Below, piece by piece: positions 36,783 through 46,602 of a stretch of 64,000 nt of DNA. Position 1 is the stretch's first letter, and every line of letters starts with the position of its first letter. A program made the translations under genes and the position numbers. The notes below the pieces were generated by a model that was given only the letters and a program-made list of their open reading frames with translations, did no database searches and was not told the DNA's origin. Origin of the DNA: Escherichia coli DSM 30083 = JCM 1649 = ATCC 11775 (GTDB lineage Bacteria > Pseudomonadota > Gammaproteobacteria > Enterobacterales > Enterobacteriaceae). The DNA is taken from assembly GCF_003697165.2 (NCBI RefSeq), contig NZ_CP033092.2, positions 2,418,001-2,482,000 of the forward strand, read 5' to 3'.

Positions 36783-38171
36783 ATGACCATTACTCCGGCA
36801 ACTCATGCAATTTCGATAAATCCTGCCACCGGTGAACAACTTTCTGTGCTGCCGTGGGCTGGTGTTGACGATATCGAAAACGCGCTTCAGCTGGCGGCAG
36901 CAGGCTTTCGCGACTGGCGCGAGACAAATATAGATTATCGTGCTGAAAAACTGCGTGATATCGGTAAGGCTCTGCGCGCCCGTAGCGAAGAAATGGCGCA
37001 AATGATCACCCGTGAAATGGGCAAACCAATCAACCAGGCGCGCGCTGAAGTGGCGAAATCGGCGAATTTGTGTGACTGGTATGCAGAACATGGTCCGGCA
37101 ATGCTGAAGGCAGAACCTACGCTGGTGGAAAATCAGCAGGCGGTTATTGAGTATCGACCGTTGGGGACGATTCTGGCGATTATGCCGTGGAATTTTCCGT
37201 TATGGCAGGTGATGCGTGGCGCTGTTCCCATCATTCTTGCTGGTAACGGCTACTTACTTAAACATGCGCCGAATGTGATGGGCTGTGCACAGCTCATTGC
37301 CCAGGTGTTTAAAGATGCGGGTATCCCACAAGGCGTATATGGCTGGCTGAATGCCGACAACGACGGTGTCAGTCTGATGATTAAAGACTCGCGCATTGCT
37401 GCTGTCACAGTGACCGGAAGTGTTCGTGCTGGAGCGGCTATTGGCGCACAGGCTGGAGCGGCACTGAAAAAATGCGTACTGGAACTGGGTGGTTCGGATC
37501 CGTTTATTGTGCTTAACGATGCCGATCTGGAACTGGCGGTGAAAGCGGCGGTAGCCGGACGTTATCAGAATACCGGACAGGTTTGTGCAGCGGCAAAACG
37601 CTTTATCATCGAAGAGGGAATTGCTTCGGCATTTACCGAACGTTTTGTGGCAGCTGCGGCAGCCTTGAAAATGGGCGATCCCCGTGATGAAGAGAACGCT
37701 CTCGGACCAATGGCTCGTTTTGATTTACGTGATGAGCTGCATCATCAGGTGGAAAAAACACTGGCGCAGGGTGCGCGTTTGTTACTGGGAGGGGAAAAGA
37801 TTGCTGGGGCAGGTAACTACTATCCGCCAACGGTTCTGGCGAATGTTACCCCAGAAATGACCGCGTTTCGGGAAGAAATGTTTGGCCCCGTTGCGGCAAT
37901 CACCATTGCGAAAGATGCAGAACATGCGCTGGAACTGGCTAATGATAGTGAGTTCGGCCTTTCAGCGACCATTTTCACCACCGACGAAACACAGGCCAGA
38001 CAGATGGCGGCACGTCTGGAATGCGGTGGGGTGTTTATCAATGGTTATTGTGCCAGCGATGCGCGAGTCGCCTTTGGTGGCGTGAAGAAGAGTGGCTTTG
38101 GGCGTGAGCTTTCCCATTTTGGCTTACACGAATTCTGTAATATCCAGACGGTGTGGAAAGACCGGAACTGA
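36783..38171 (+). CDS. sad: Sad (YneI), succinate semialdehyde dehydrogenase
   Basis: 462-residue aldehyde dehydrogenase. The catalytic cysteine is C268 (QVCAAAKR) and the general base E234 (LELGG), and PWNFP is conserved. It oxidises succinate semialdehyde from GABA and putrescine degradation with NAD. ATG 36783 is preceded by AAGGAG. It probably forms an operon with glsB and yneG, which follow. Confidence 0.95.
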   Translation: MTITPATHAISINPATGEQLSVLPWAGVDDIENALQLAAAGFRDWRETNIDYRAEKLRDIGKALRARSEEMAQMITREMGKPINQARAEVAKSANLCDWYAEHGPAMLKAEPTLVENQQAVIEYRPLGTILAIMPWNFPLWQVMRGAVPIILAGNGYLLKHAPNVMGCAQLIAQVFKDAGIPQGVYGWLNADNDGVSLMIKDSRIAAVTVTGSVRAGAAIGAQAGAALKKCVLELGGSDPFIVLNDADLELAVKAAVAGRYQNTGQVCAAAKRFIIEEGIASAFTERFVAAAAALKMGDPRDEENALGPMARFDLRDELHHQVEKTLAQGARLLLGGEKIAGAGNYYPPTVLANVTPEMTAFREEMFGPVAAITIAKDAEHALELANDSEFGLSATIFTTDETQARQMAARLECGGVFINGYCASDARVAFGGVKKSGFGRELSHFGLHEFCNIQTVWKDRN

Positions 38172-38234
38172 CGCTACATATTCAGCTCTGATATACTCGC
38201 AGGTCTTTTCAGACCTGCGGTCCAGGAGTAGAAA

Positions 38235-39161
38235 GTGGCAGTCGCCATGGATAATGCAATTTTAGAAAACATCTTGCGGCAAGTGCGGCCGCTCATTGGT
38301 CAGGGTAAAGTCGCGGATTATATTCCGGCGCTGGCTACGGTAGACGGTTCCCGATTGGGGATTGCTATCTGTACCGTTGACGGACAGCTTTTTCAGGCCG
38401 GAGACGCGCAAGAACGTTTTTCCATTCAGTCTATTTCCAAAGTGCTGAGTCTCGTTGTCGCCATGCGTCATTACTCCGAAGAGGAAATCTGGCAACGCGT
38501 CGGCAAAGATCCGTCTGGATCACCGTTCAATTCTTTAGTGCAACTGGAAATGGAGCAGGGTATTCCGCGTAATCCGTTTATTAATGCCGGTGCGCTGGTG
38601 GTCTGCGATATGTTGCAAGGGCGATTAAGCGCTCCTCGGCAACGTATGCTGGAAGTCGTGCGCGGCTTAAGTGGTGTGTCTGATATTTCCTACGATACGG
38701 TGGTAGCGCGTTCCGAATTTGAACATTCCGCGCGAAATGCGGCTATCGCATGGCTGATGAAGTCGTTTGGCAATTTCCATCATGACGTGACAACCGTTCT
38801 GCAAAACTACTTTCATTACTGCGCTCTGAAAATGAGCTGTGTAGAGCTGGCCCGGACGTTTGTCTTTCTGGCGAATCAGGGGAAAGCTATTCATATTGAT
38901 GAACCTGTGGTGACGCCAATGCAGGCGCGGCAAATTAACGCGCTGATGGCGACCAGCGGTATGTACCAGAACGCGGGGGAGTTTGCCTGGCGGGTGGGAC
39001 TACCGGCAAAATCTGGCGTTGGTGGCGGTATTGTGGCGATTGTTCCGCATGAAATGGCCATCGCTGTCTGGAGTCCGGAACTGGATGATGCCGGTAACTC
39101 GCTTGCGGGCATTGCAGTCCTTGAACAATTGACGAAACAATTAGGGCGTTCAGTTTATTAA
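38235..39161 (+). CDS. glsB: GlsB (YneH), glutaminase 2
   Basis: 308 residues, serine-dependent glutaminase fold. S66 and K69 in FSIQSISK form the catalytic pair. It converts glutamine to glutamate and ammonia. GTG start at 38235, preceded by CCAGGAGTAG; the stop codon overlaps the ATG of yneG. Confidence 0.95.
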   Translation: MAVAMDNAILENILRQVRPLIGQGKVADYIPALATVDGSRLGIAICTVDGQLFQAGDAQERFSIQSISKVLSLVVAMRHYSEEEIWQRVGKDPSGSPFNSLVQLEMEQGIPRNPFINAGALVVCDMLQGRLSAPRQRMLEVVRGLSGVSDISYDTVVARSEFEHSARNAAIAWLMKSFGNFHHDVTTVLQNYFHYCALKMSCVELARTFVFLANQGKAIHIDEPVVTPMQARQINALMATSGMYQNAGEFAWRVGLPAKSGVGGGIVAIVPHEMAIAVWSPELDDAGNSLAGIAVLEQLTKQLGRSVY

Positions 39162-39520
39162 TGCAGTCTCTCGATCCACTCTTCGCGCGTTTATCCCGTT
39201 CAAAATTTCGCTCTCGCTTTCGTTTGGGTGTGAAAGAGCGTCAGTATTGTCTGGAGAAAGGCGCGCCAGTCATTGAACAACATGCGGCGGATTTTGTCGC
39301 TAAACGTCTTGCTCCGGCATTACCGGCTAACGACGGTAAGCAAACCCCCATGCGCGGGCATCCGGTTTTTATCGCTCAACACGCCACCGCGACCTGTTGT
39401 CGCGGTTGTCTGGCTAAGTGGCATAACATTCCTCAGGGGGAAGCGTTAAGTGAGGAGCAACAACGTTATATTGTGACGGTAATCTACCACTGGCTGGTTA
39501 TACAGATGAATCAGCCATGA
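39161..39520 (+). CDS. yneG: YneG, DUF4186 protein of unknown function
   Basis: 119 residues. The start overlaps the glsB stop (ATG at 39161), so translation is probably coupled. Four cysteines and several histidines, including a CCRGC group, suggest metal binding; the activity is unknown. Confidence 0.88.
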   Translation: MQSLDPLFARLSRSKFRSRFRLGVKERQYCLEKGAPVIEQHAADFVAKRLAPALPANDGKQTPMRGHPVFIAQHATATCCRGCLAKWHNIPQGEALSEEQQRYIVTVIYHWLVIQMNQP

Positions 39521-39658
39521 TAATTACGGAAATCGATAAAATGGCATTCATTAGGTATCTTTAGTTGCCGCCGTTGTCAGCGAACATGCTATCCTTTCTA
39601 AGAATTTACTTATTGCGTTGAGATAATTGCCACCCGCAATTGTATGGACAGATAATTA

Positions 39659-41077
39659 ATGCATGTACAGCCCATTTCAACTTTCCGTTTGTTCCAGGAA
39701 GGTCATCTGCTACGTAATAGCATCGCTATTTTTGTGCTAACCACGCTGTTCTATTTTATTGGTGCAGAGTTACGACTGGTTCACGAACTTTCTCTTTTCT
39801 GGCCGCTGAATGGCGTAATGGCGGGGGTGTTTGCCCGCTATGTCTGGCTTAATCGACTGCATTACTATGCGATCAGTTATGTGGCGATGCTGGTTTATGA
39901 TGCCATAACCACCGAATGGGGGCTGGTTTCACTGGCTATCAATTTCTCCAATATGATGTTTATTGTTACCGTCGCCTTACTGGTCGCGCGGGATAAGAGT
40001 CTGGGAAAAAATAAGTATGAGCCAGTAAGTGCCTTACGGCTATTTAATTACTGTCTGCTTGCCGCATTATTATGCGCTATTGTCGGGGCGATTGGTTCGG
40101 TCAGTATTGATAGTCTGGATTTCTGGCCTTTGCTTGCCGACTGGTTTAGTGAGCAATTCTCAACGGGCGTGTTGATCGTGCCTTGTATGCTGACGTTGGC
40201 AATTCCTGGAGTGCTGCCGCGCTTTAAAGCAGAGCAGATGATGCCTGCTATCGCGCTTATTGTGTCGGTTATTGCCTCGGTAGTCATTGGTGGAGCGGGG
40301 AGTCTGGCGTTTCCGCTCCCTGCATTAATCTGGTGTGCAGTGCGCTATACGCCGCAGGTAACATGTCTGTTGACCTTTGTCACCGGTGCGGTGGAAGTCG
40401 TACTGGTGGCAAATTCGGTGATTGATATCTCGGTCGGTTCGCCGTTCTCTATTCCGCAAATGTTCTCCGCACGTCTCGGTATTGCCACGATGGCGATATG
40501 CCCAATTATGGTTTCCTTTAGCGTGGCAGCGATCCATTCGCTAATGAAGCAAGTTGCGCTGCGAGCCGACTTTGATTTTCTGACTCAGGTTTACTCACGG
40601 TCTGGTCTTTATGAGGCGCTGAAAAGTCCATCGCTGAAACAGACACAACATCTGACGGTCATGCTGCTTGATATCGACTATTTCAAAAGCATTAACGATA
40701 ACTATGGACATGAATGTGGCGATAAAGTGTTAAGCGTGTTTGCCCAGCATATTCAGAAGATTGTCGGTGATAAGGGGCTGGTGGCGCGAATGGGCGGCGA
40801 AGAATTTGCTGTTGCAGTGCCGTCGGTGAATCCTGTCGATGGCCTGCTAATGGCGGAAAAAATCCGTAAAGGCGTAGAACTTCAACCGTTCACCTGGCAA
40901 CAAAAAACGCTTTATCTCACGGTAAGTATTGGCGTCGGTAGTGGTTGCGCATCGTACCGAACGCTGACCGATGACTTTAATAAATTGATGGTCGAAGCCG
41001 ATACGTGTCTGTATCGCTCGAAGAAAGATGGGCGCAACCGTACCAGCACTATGCGTTACGGTGAGGAAGTTGTCTGA
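39659..41077 (+). CDS. dgcF: DgcF (YneF), membrane diguanylate cyclase
   Basis: 472 residues. The N-terminal MASE1 domain (about eight membrane helices, residues 20-300) is followed by a GGDEF domain with an active-site GGEEF in RMGGEEF. It makes cyclic di-GMP in response to an unknown signal. ATG 39659. Confidence 0.93.
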   Translation: MHVQPISTFRLFQEGHLLRNSIAIFVLTTLFYFIGAELRLVHELSLFWPLNGVMAGVFARYVWLNRLHYYAISYVAMLVYDAITTEWGLVSLAINFSNMMFIVTVALLVARDKSLGKNKYEPVSALRLFNYCLLAALLCAIVGAIGSVSIDSLDFWPLLADWFSEQFSTGVLIVPCMLTLAIPGVLPRFKAEQMMPAIALIVSVIASVVIGGAGSLAFPLPALIWCAVRYTPQVTCLLTFVTGAVEVVLVANSVIDISVGSPFSIPQMFSARLGIATMAICPIMVSFSVAAIHSLMKQVALRADFDFLTQVYSRSGLYEALKSPSLKQTQHLTVMLLDIDYFKSINDNYGHECGDKVLSVFAQHIQKIVGDKGLVARMGGEEFAVAVPSVNPVDGLLMAEKIRKGVELQPFTWQQKTLYLTVSIGVGSGCASYRTLTDDFNKLMVEADTCLYRSKKDGRNRTSTMRYGEEVV

Positions 41078-41303
41078 CATCTTTATTTACTCAGAGCGAA
41101 TTAAATGCAATATGTTCTACCACTTTATGATCCAAGAAAAGGCCTGTTTCCTCGATTAAACCATGATCCGCGCCACACTTTTCTCATAAAACTGCTCATT
41201 AATCATCAGGAGTTGATCAAAACAGGGGTTCGGCGTATTAAAGTTTGCTAACCTGTCGTACCAATTCAAACAGGTTGTATGACTAATCAGAAGGGAACCC
41301 ATT

Positions 41304-42755
41304 GTGAAAACACTAAATCGTCGCGATTTTCCCGGTGCACAGTATCCAGAACGTATCATTCAGTTTGGTGAAGGTAACTTCCTGCGCGCCTTTGTTGACT
41401 GGCAAATCGATCTCCTGAATGAGCACACCGATCTGAATTCTGGCGTGGTCGTTGTTCGTCCGATTGAAACTTCATTCCCGCCGTCACTGAGCACGCAGGA
41501 TGGTCTTTATACCACCATTATCCGTGGCCTGAATGAGAAGGGTGAAGCGGTCAGCGACGCGCGCCTGATTCGCTCGGTTAATCGTGAAATCAGCGTCTAC
41601 AGTGAATACGATGAATTCCTGAAACTGGCTCACAATCCGGAAATGCGCTTTGTTTTCTCTAACACCACCGAAGCGGGTATCAGCTACCATGCGGGCGATA
41701 AATTCGATGACGCGCCAGCGGTAAGTTATCCGGCAAAACTGACCCGTCTGCTGTTCGAACGTTTTAGCCATTTCAACGGTGCGCTGGATAAAGGTTGGAT
41801 CATCATCCCGTGTGAGTTGATTGACTATAATGGCGACGCGTTGCGTGAACTGGTGCTGCGCTATGCGCAAGAGTGGGCACTGCCAGAAGCATTTATTCAA
41901 TGGCTGGATCAGGCTAACAGCTTCTGTTCTACGCTGGTGGACCGTATCGTTACCGGTTATCCGCGTGATGAAGTGGCTAAACTGGAAGAAGAACTGGGCT
42001 ACCACGATGGTTTCCTCGACACCGCTGAACACTTTTACCTGTTTGTGATTCAGGGGCCGAAATCCTTAGCGACTGAACTTCGTCTGGACAAATATCCGCT
42101 CAACGTGCTGATCGTTGACGATATTAAACCGTATAAAGAACGCAAAGTGGCAATCCTCAACGGTGCGCACACCGCGCTGGTGCCGGTGGCGTTCCAGGCA
42201 GGGCTGGATACCGTAGGTGAAGCGATGAACGATGCTGAAATTTGCGCATTCGTTGAAAAAGCCATCTACGAAGAAATTATTCCGGTACTGGATTTGCCAC
42301 GCGATGAGCTGGAGTCTTTCGCCAGTGCAGTCACCGGACGTTTCCGTAACCCGTACATCAAGCATCAACTGCTGTCTATCGCGCTCAACGGTATGACCAA
42401 GTTCCGCACACGCATCCTGCCGCAGCTGCTGGCAGGGCAGAAGGCAAACGGCACACTTCCGGCGCGCCTTACTTTCGCATTAGCGGCATTGATTGCGTTC
42501 TATCGCGGTGAGCGTAATGGAGAAACATATCCGGTACAGGACGATGCACACTGGCTGGAACGTTATCAGCAACTCTGGAGCCAGTATCGTGACCGTGTTA
42601 TCGGGACCCAGGAACTGGTAGCGATTGTGTTGGCAGAAAAAGACCACTGGGAGCAGGACCTGACGCAAGTGCCTGGTCTGGTCGAGCAGGTTGCTAATGA
42701 CCTGGATGCGATTCTCGAAAAAGGGATGCGCGAAGCTGTACGCCCGTTGTGCTAA
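41304..42755 (+). CDS. uxaB: UxaB, tagaturonate reductase (altronate oxidoreductase)
   Basis: 483-residue mannitol-dehydrogenase-family enzyme that reduces D-tagaturonate to D-altronate in galacturonate catabolism, with NADH. The N-terminal Rossmann motif IIQFGEGNFLRA and the catalytic KVAILNGAHT segment (about residue 280) are present. The start is GTG 41304 after AAGGGAAC. An ExuR/UxuR half-operator (GTACCAATT, 41258-41266) lies upstream. The terminator is at 42763-42782. Confidence 0.95.
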   Translation: MKTLNRRDFPGAQYPERIIQFGEGNFLRAFVDWQIDLLNEHTDLNSGVVVVRPIETSFPPSLSTQDGLYTTIIRGLNEKGEAVSDARLIRSVNREISVYSEYDEFLKLAHNPEMRFVFSNTTEAGISYHAGDKFDDAPAVSYPAKLTRLLFERFSHFNGALDKGWIIIPCELIDYNGDALRELVLRYAQEWALPEAFIQWLDQANSFCSTLVDRIVTGYPRDEVAKLEEELGYHDGFLDTAEHFYLFVIQGPKSLATELRLDKYPLNVLIVDDIKPYKERKVAILNGAHTALVPVAFQAGLDTVGEAMNDAEICAFVEKAIYEEIIPVLDLPRDELESFASAVTGRFRNPYIKHQLLSIALNGMTKFRTRILPQLLAGQKANGTLPARLTFALAALIAFYRGERNGETYPVQDDAHWLERYQQLWSQYRDRVIGTQELVAIVLAEKDHWEQDLTQVPGLVEQVANDLDAILEKGMREAVRPLC

Positions 42756-42762
42756 TACTCTG

Positions 42763-42782
42763 AACCCGGTTTCGACCGGGTT
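42763..42782 (+). terminator. Terminator of uxaB
   Basis: AACCCGGT, loop TTCG, ACCGGGTT followed by TCTTATTT, eight bases past the uxaB stop. A UUCG tetraloop with a strong stem. Confidence 0.88.
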
Positions 42783-42797
42783 TCTTATTTCGCTATA

Positions 42798-42813
42798 TTA
42801 GTTACAACATTCT
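42798..42813 (-). other. terC: TerC replication-fork trap site
   Basis: On the minus strand the 16-base core AGAATGTTGTAACTAA fits the Ter consensus AGNATGTTGTAACTAA. K-12 TerC has G at the N position. Its orientation lets forks heading toward dif (rising coordinates) pass and stops forks that have passed dif and move toward lower coordinates, as expected for the Tus-Ter trap. It lies between uxaB and yneE as in K-12. Confidence 0.92.
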
Positions 42814-42951
42814 ATGTGCCTTTATCATTAACAGGTGCCACATGCAGCACCTGTTAATGTTGTAAGCTTGTAGGTAATTTGTAAGTAGCGTCTTGAGAAT
42901 GTGATCGTAATCACGTTTAATAGGGCGACTTTTCCACGCCTGAAGATAACC

Positions 42952-43866
42952 ATGATTGTTCGTCCACAACAACACTGGCTGCGCCGTATTTTTGTCTGGC
43001 ACGGTTCAGTATTATCCAAGATATCCTCGCGCTTACTACTCAATTTTCTCTTTTCTATCGCTGTTATTTTCATGCTGCCCTGGTACACGCATTTGGGCAT
43101 TAAATTCACCCTCGCACCGTTCAGCATTCTCGGTGTCGCCATCGCCATTTTTCTTGGTTTTCGTAATAATGCCGGGTACGCCCGTTACGTTGAAGCGCGA
43201 AAACTTTGGGGGCAGTTGATGATTGCCTCACGGTCGTTACTGCGCGAGGTAAAAACGACATTGCCAGATTCGGCAAGTGTAAGGGAGTTTGCCCGGCTGC
43301 AAATCGCCTTCGCTCACTGTTTACGCATGACATTACGCAAACAACCACAGGCGGAAGTGCTGGCTCAATATCTCAAGACGGAAGATCTTCAGCGTGTACT
43401 GGCTTCGAACTCTCCAGCTAACCGTATCTTGTTAATAATGGGGGAGTGGTTGGCGGTTCAGCGCCGCAATGGGCAGCTTTCAGATATCCTGTTTATTAGC
43501 CTCAACGATCGGCTTAATGATATTTCAGCAGTTCTGGCAGGCTGCGAGCGCATTGCCTACACGCCAATTCCCTTTGCCTACACCCTGATTTTGCATCGTA
43601 CCGTTTATCTGTTTTGTATCATGCTGCCGTTCGCGCTGGTCGTGGATCTGCATTACATGACGCCTTTTATCTCTGTGCTGATTTCCTACACTTTTATTTC
43701 GCTGGATTGTCTGGCGGAAGAACTGGAAGATCCCTTCGGTACTGAAAACAATGATTTACCGCTGGATGCCATCTGCAACGCTATTGAAATTGACCTGTTA
43801 CAGATGAACGATGAAGCAGAAATTCCAGCGAAAATTCTTCCCGATCGCCATTACCAGCTGACGTGA
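42952..43866 (+). CDS. yneE: YneE, bestrophin-family membrane channel
   Basis: 304 residues with four predicted membrane helices and the RFP-type pattern GFRNNAGYARY. Bacterial bestrophins form pentameric ion channels. ATG 42952 is the K-12 start; 17 earlier codons are open but unneeded. It converges with tam, with three bases between the stops. Confidence 0.92.
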   Translation: MIVRPQQHWLRRIFVWHGSVLSKISSRLLLNFLFSIAVIFMLPWYTHLGIKFTLAPFSILGVAIAIFLGFRNNAGYARYVEARKLWGQLMIASRSLLREVKTTLPDSASVREFARLQIAFAHCLRMTLRKQPQAEVLAQYLKTEDLQRVLASNSPANRILLIMGEWLAVQRRNGQLSDILFISLNDRLNDISAVLAGCERIAYTPIPFAYTLILHRTVYLFCIMLPFALVVDLHYMTPFISVLISYTFISLDCLAEELEDPFGTENNDLPLDAICNAIEIDLLQMNDEAEIPAKILPDRHYQLT

Positions 43867-43869
43867 TAA

Positions 43870-44628
43870 TTACTCCGTACGGCGGGCAACAATAAACAGA
43901 CGCGGAAATGCCAGCAATATCTGTCCGTTCTCCTGGAGGGGATATTGCTCTTCCAGCATCTGATGGTAGCGCGTAAGAAAATGCTGCTGTTCGCTCTCGG
44001 TCAGATCCTGTAACCACGGACGTAATCCAGTGGCGGTCACCCAATCGATAATCGCCTGGTGCGACGGCATCTGGTGATAGTAAGTGGTTCGCCAGATATC
44101 GACCTCACATCCGGCTTCACTCAGAATATCGTAGTAAGCATGAACGCCAGCCAGCGGCTCACGCCCGCGATCCGGGTAGTTTTGTTCCCAGGCAACTTCG
44201 CGCATGAGCACATGGGTCGGCTCCAGCCAGTTATCTGGCATCTGTACTGCCAGCACGCCCAGCGGACTGAGTAACGAAACCAAATGAGGAAACAATTCGT
44301 AGTGGTCGGGCAGCCATTGCAGCGAGGCATTAGCAAAAATCAGATCGAGTGCCTGTTCCGGTTGCCAGTTGCGGATATCTGCTTCCACAAACAGGCAGTC
44401 TGGCAAAGCACTGCGCGCTTCAGCAATCATCGCCGGAGATGAGTCGATGCCCGTTATCCTGGCAGCAGGCCAACGTTGGTGTAGAAGGGCGGTGCTGTTA
44501 CCTGGGCCACAGCCAAGATCGGCAATGTATTCGATATTCTCCAGCGACACCCTGGCAAGCAGCTCCACCGCCGGACGCGATCGTTCAGCGGCAAAGTGTA
44601 GATATAAAGAGGGGTTCCAGTCAGACAT
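43870..44628 (-). CDS. tam: Tam, trans-aconitate 2-methyltransferase
   Basis: 252-residue SAM-dependent methyltransferase (ADLGCGPGNS, motif I near residue 40) that methylates trans-aconitate, a citric-acid-cycle inhibitor. In K-12 the lsr operon begins next; here the hipB regulatory region follows after 170 bases. Confidence 0.95.
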   Translation of the reverse strand: MSDWNPSLYLHFAAERSRPAVELLARVSLENIEYIADLGCGPGNSTALLHQRWPAARITGIDSSPAMIAEARSALPDCLFVEADIRNWQPEQALDLIFANASLQWLPDHYELFPHLVSLLSPLGVLAVQMPDNWLEPTHVLMREVAWEQNYPDRGREPLAGVHAYYDILSEAGCEVDIWRTTYYHQMPSHQAIIDWVTATGLRPWLQDLTESEQQHFLTRYHQMLEEQYPLQENGQILLAFPRLFIVARRTE

Positions 44629-44800
44629 TTTTTTACTCCCGTCAGCGCGTTACCCCAATTGTAGATAAAACTGATAAATTCGCCTCACGGCATCACCCCA
44701 TTGAACAGACGTTTTTTACGCGGCCAGGTCATTAAGATTACAGATTCCGGTAGTCAAAGAAGCCACCTCATTAGGATGTGCTTTTTTAAATCCTCCTTTT

Positions 44801-44914
44801 TATCCGCGATCGCGGATATCGCAGCGTTTATCCCGTAGAGCGGATAGGATGTGTTTCCAGATTGACTTTATCCTCACTAAAGGATAAAACTGATAATATC
44901 CCCTTAAGCGGATA
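44801..44914. promoter_or_regulatory. Four HipB operators of the hipBA promoter
   Basis: Four copies of TATCC-N8-GGATA: 44801-44818, 44829-44846, 44869-44886 and 44897-44914. This is the K-12 set O1 to O4 that HipB dimers bind to shut down hipBA. Every half site is intact. Confidence 0.9.
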
Positions 44915-44935
44915 AATTTGCTGTGGACGTATGAC

Positions 44936-45202
44936 ATGATGAGCTTTCAGAAGATCTATAGCCCAATGCAATTGGCGAATGCAATGAAACTGGTTCGCCA
45001 GCAAAACGGCTGGACGCAGAGCGAGTTGGCGAAAAAAATCGGCATTAAGCAGGCGACAATTTCCAATTTCGAAAACAATCCTAACAATACCTCGCTCACG
45101 ACATTTTTTAAGATTTTACAGTCGCTTGAACTCTCAATGACGCTATGCGACGCAAAAAATGCCTCGCCAGAAGCAACAGAACAGCAAGATCTGGAGTGGT
45201 GA
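44936..45202 (+). CDS. hipB: HipB, antitoxin and operon repressor
   Basis: 88 residues with an HTH_3 fold (LVRQQNGWTQSELAKKIGIK) that neutralises HipA and binds the four operators. ATG 44936 with two methionines gives the K-12 length. Its stop overlaps the hipA start by one base. Confidence 0.95.
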   Translation: MMSFQKIYSPMQLANAMKLVRQQNGWTQSELAKKIGIKQATISNFENNPNNTSLTTFFKILQSLELSMTLCDAKNASPEATEQQDLEW

Positions 45203-46524
45203 TGCCTAAACTAGTCACTTGGATGAACAACCAGCGGGTAGGCGAGTTAACGAAGTTAGCCAACGGCGCGCACACCTTTAAGTATGCACCTGAGTGGTTA
45301 GCCAGCCGTTATGCCAGACCGTTGTCACTTTCGCTGCCATTGCAGAGGAGGAATATCACCTCTGATGCCGTATTTAACTTCTTCGATAACCTGTTACCCG
45401 ATAGCCCGATTGTACGTGACCGGATCGTTAAACGTTATCATGCTAAATCCAGACAACCGTTTGATTTATTGTCAGAAATAGGGCGAGACAGCGTTGGTGC
45501 CGTGACGTTAATCCCCGAAGATGAAACCGTAATGTGTCCGATAATGGCATGGGAAAAGCTTACTGAAGCCAGACTTGAAGAAGTATTAACGGCTTATAAA
45601 GCAGATATCCCGTTAGGCATGATTAGAGAAGAAAATGACTTTCGCATCTCGGTTGCTGGCGCACAGGAGAAGACTGCGCTGCTCAGAATAGGCAATGACT
45701 GGTGCATTCCGAAGGGAATAACGCCAACGACGCACATTATCAAATTGCCGATTGGCGAAATCAGACAGCCCAATGCGACGCTCGATCTTAGCCAAAGCGT
45801 TGATAATGAGTATTACTGTTTGCTGCTGGCGAAAGAACTCGGGTTGAATGTTCCGGACGCAGAAATCATTAAAGCGGGAAGGGTGCGCGCGTTAGCGGTC
45901 AAACGTTTTGACAGGCGTTGGAATACTGAGCGAACGGTTTTACTTCGCTTGCCACAGGAGGATATGTGCCAGACATTCGGTTTACCTTCATCGGTGAAAT
46001 ATGAATCAGATGGAGGCCCCGGTATCGCGCAAATTATGGCTTTTTTGATGGGGTCCAGCGAGGCGCTGAAAGATCGCTATGATTTTATGAAGTTTCAGGT
46101 CTTCCAGTGGTTGATTGGCGCAACAGATGGCCATGCAAAAAACTTCTCCGTATTTATTCAGGCTGGCGGCAGTTATCGGCTCACACCATTTTATGACATC
46201 ATTTCGGCATTTCCGGTCCTTGGCGGTACGGGAATACACATCAGCGATCTCAAACTGGCAATGGGGCTTAACGCATCCAAAGGCAAAAAAACGGCAATCG
46301 ATAAAATTTATCCGCGACATTTTCTGGCGACAGCAAAGGTGCTGAAATTCCCGGAAGTGCAGATGCATGAAATCCTGAGTGACTTTGCCAGAATGATTCC
46401 GGCAGCACTGGATAACGTGAAGACTTCATTACCGACAGATTTTCCGGAGAACGTGGTGACGGCAGTTGAAACCAATGTGTTGAGGTTGCACGGTCGGTTA
46501 AGCCGAGAATACGGTATTAAGTAA
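45202..46524 (+). CDS. hipA: HipA, serine/threonine kinase toxin
   Basis: 440-residue kinase that phosphorylates GltX and so triggers (p)ppGpp and persistence. S150 (autophosphorylation, FRISVAG) and catalytic D309 (GATDGHAKN) are present. The high-persistence sites G22, P86 and D291 carry the ordinary residues, so this is not a hipA7-type allele. R50 replaces the K-12 glycine, and a few other substitutions are seen. The dif site lies 78 bases downstream. Confidence 0.95.
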   Translation: MPKLVTWMNNQRVGELTKLANGAHTFKYAPEWLASRYARPLSLSLPLQRRNITSDAVFNFFDNLLPDSPIVRDRIVKRYHAKSRQPFDLLSEIGRDSVGAVTLIPEDETVMCPIMAWEKLTEARLEEVLTAYKADIPLGMIREENDFRISVAGAQEKTALLRIGNDWCIPKGITPTTHIIKLPIGEIRQPNATLDLSQSVDNEYYCLLLAKELGLNVPDAEIIKAGRVRALAVKRFDRRWNTERTVLLRLPQEDMCQTFGLPSSVKYESDGGPGIAQIMAFLMGSSEALKDRYDFMKFQVFQWLIGATDGHAKNFSVFIQAGGSYRLTPFYDIISAFPVLGGTGIHISDLKLAMGLNASKGKKTAIDKIYPRHFLATAKVLKFPEVQMHEILSDFARMIPAALDNVKTSLPTDFPENVVTAVETNVLRLHGRLSREYGIK

Positions 46525-46602
46525 GATATGGGGTTTTGGTCGTTGTTAATGAGCAGAACAATCATGAACCGCCAACGACTGGATTCTCCCTTGGTTTATG
46601 TT

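Noticed and set aside
45202..46524. A hipA7-type high-persistence allele
   Set aside because: G22 and D291 are the normal residues.
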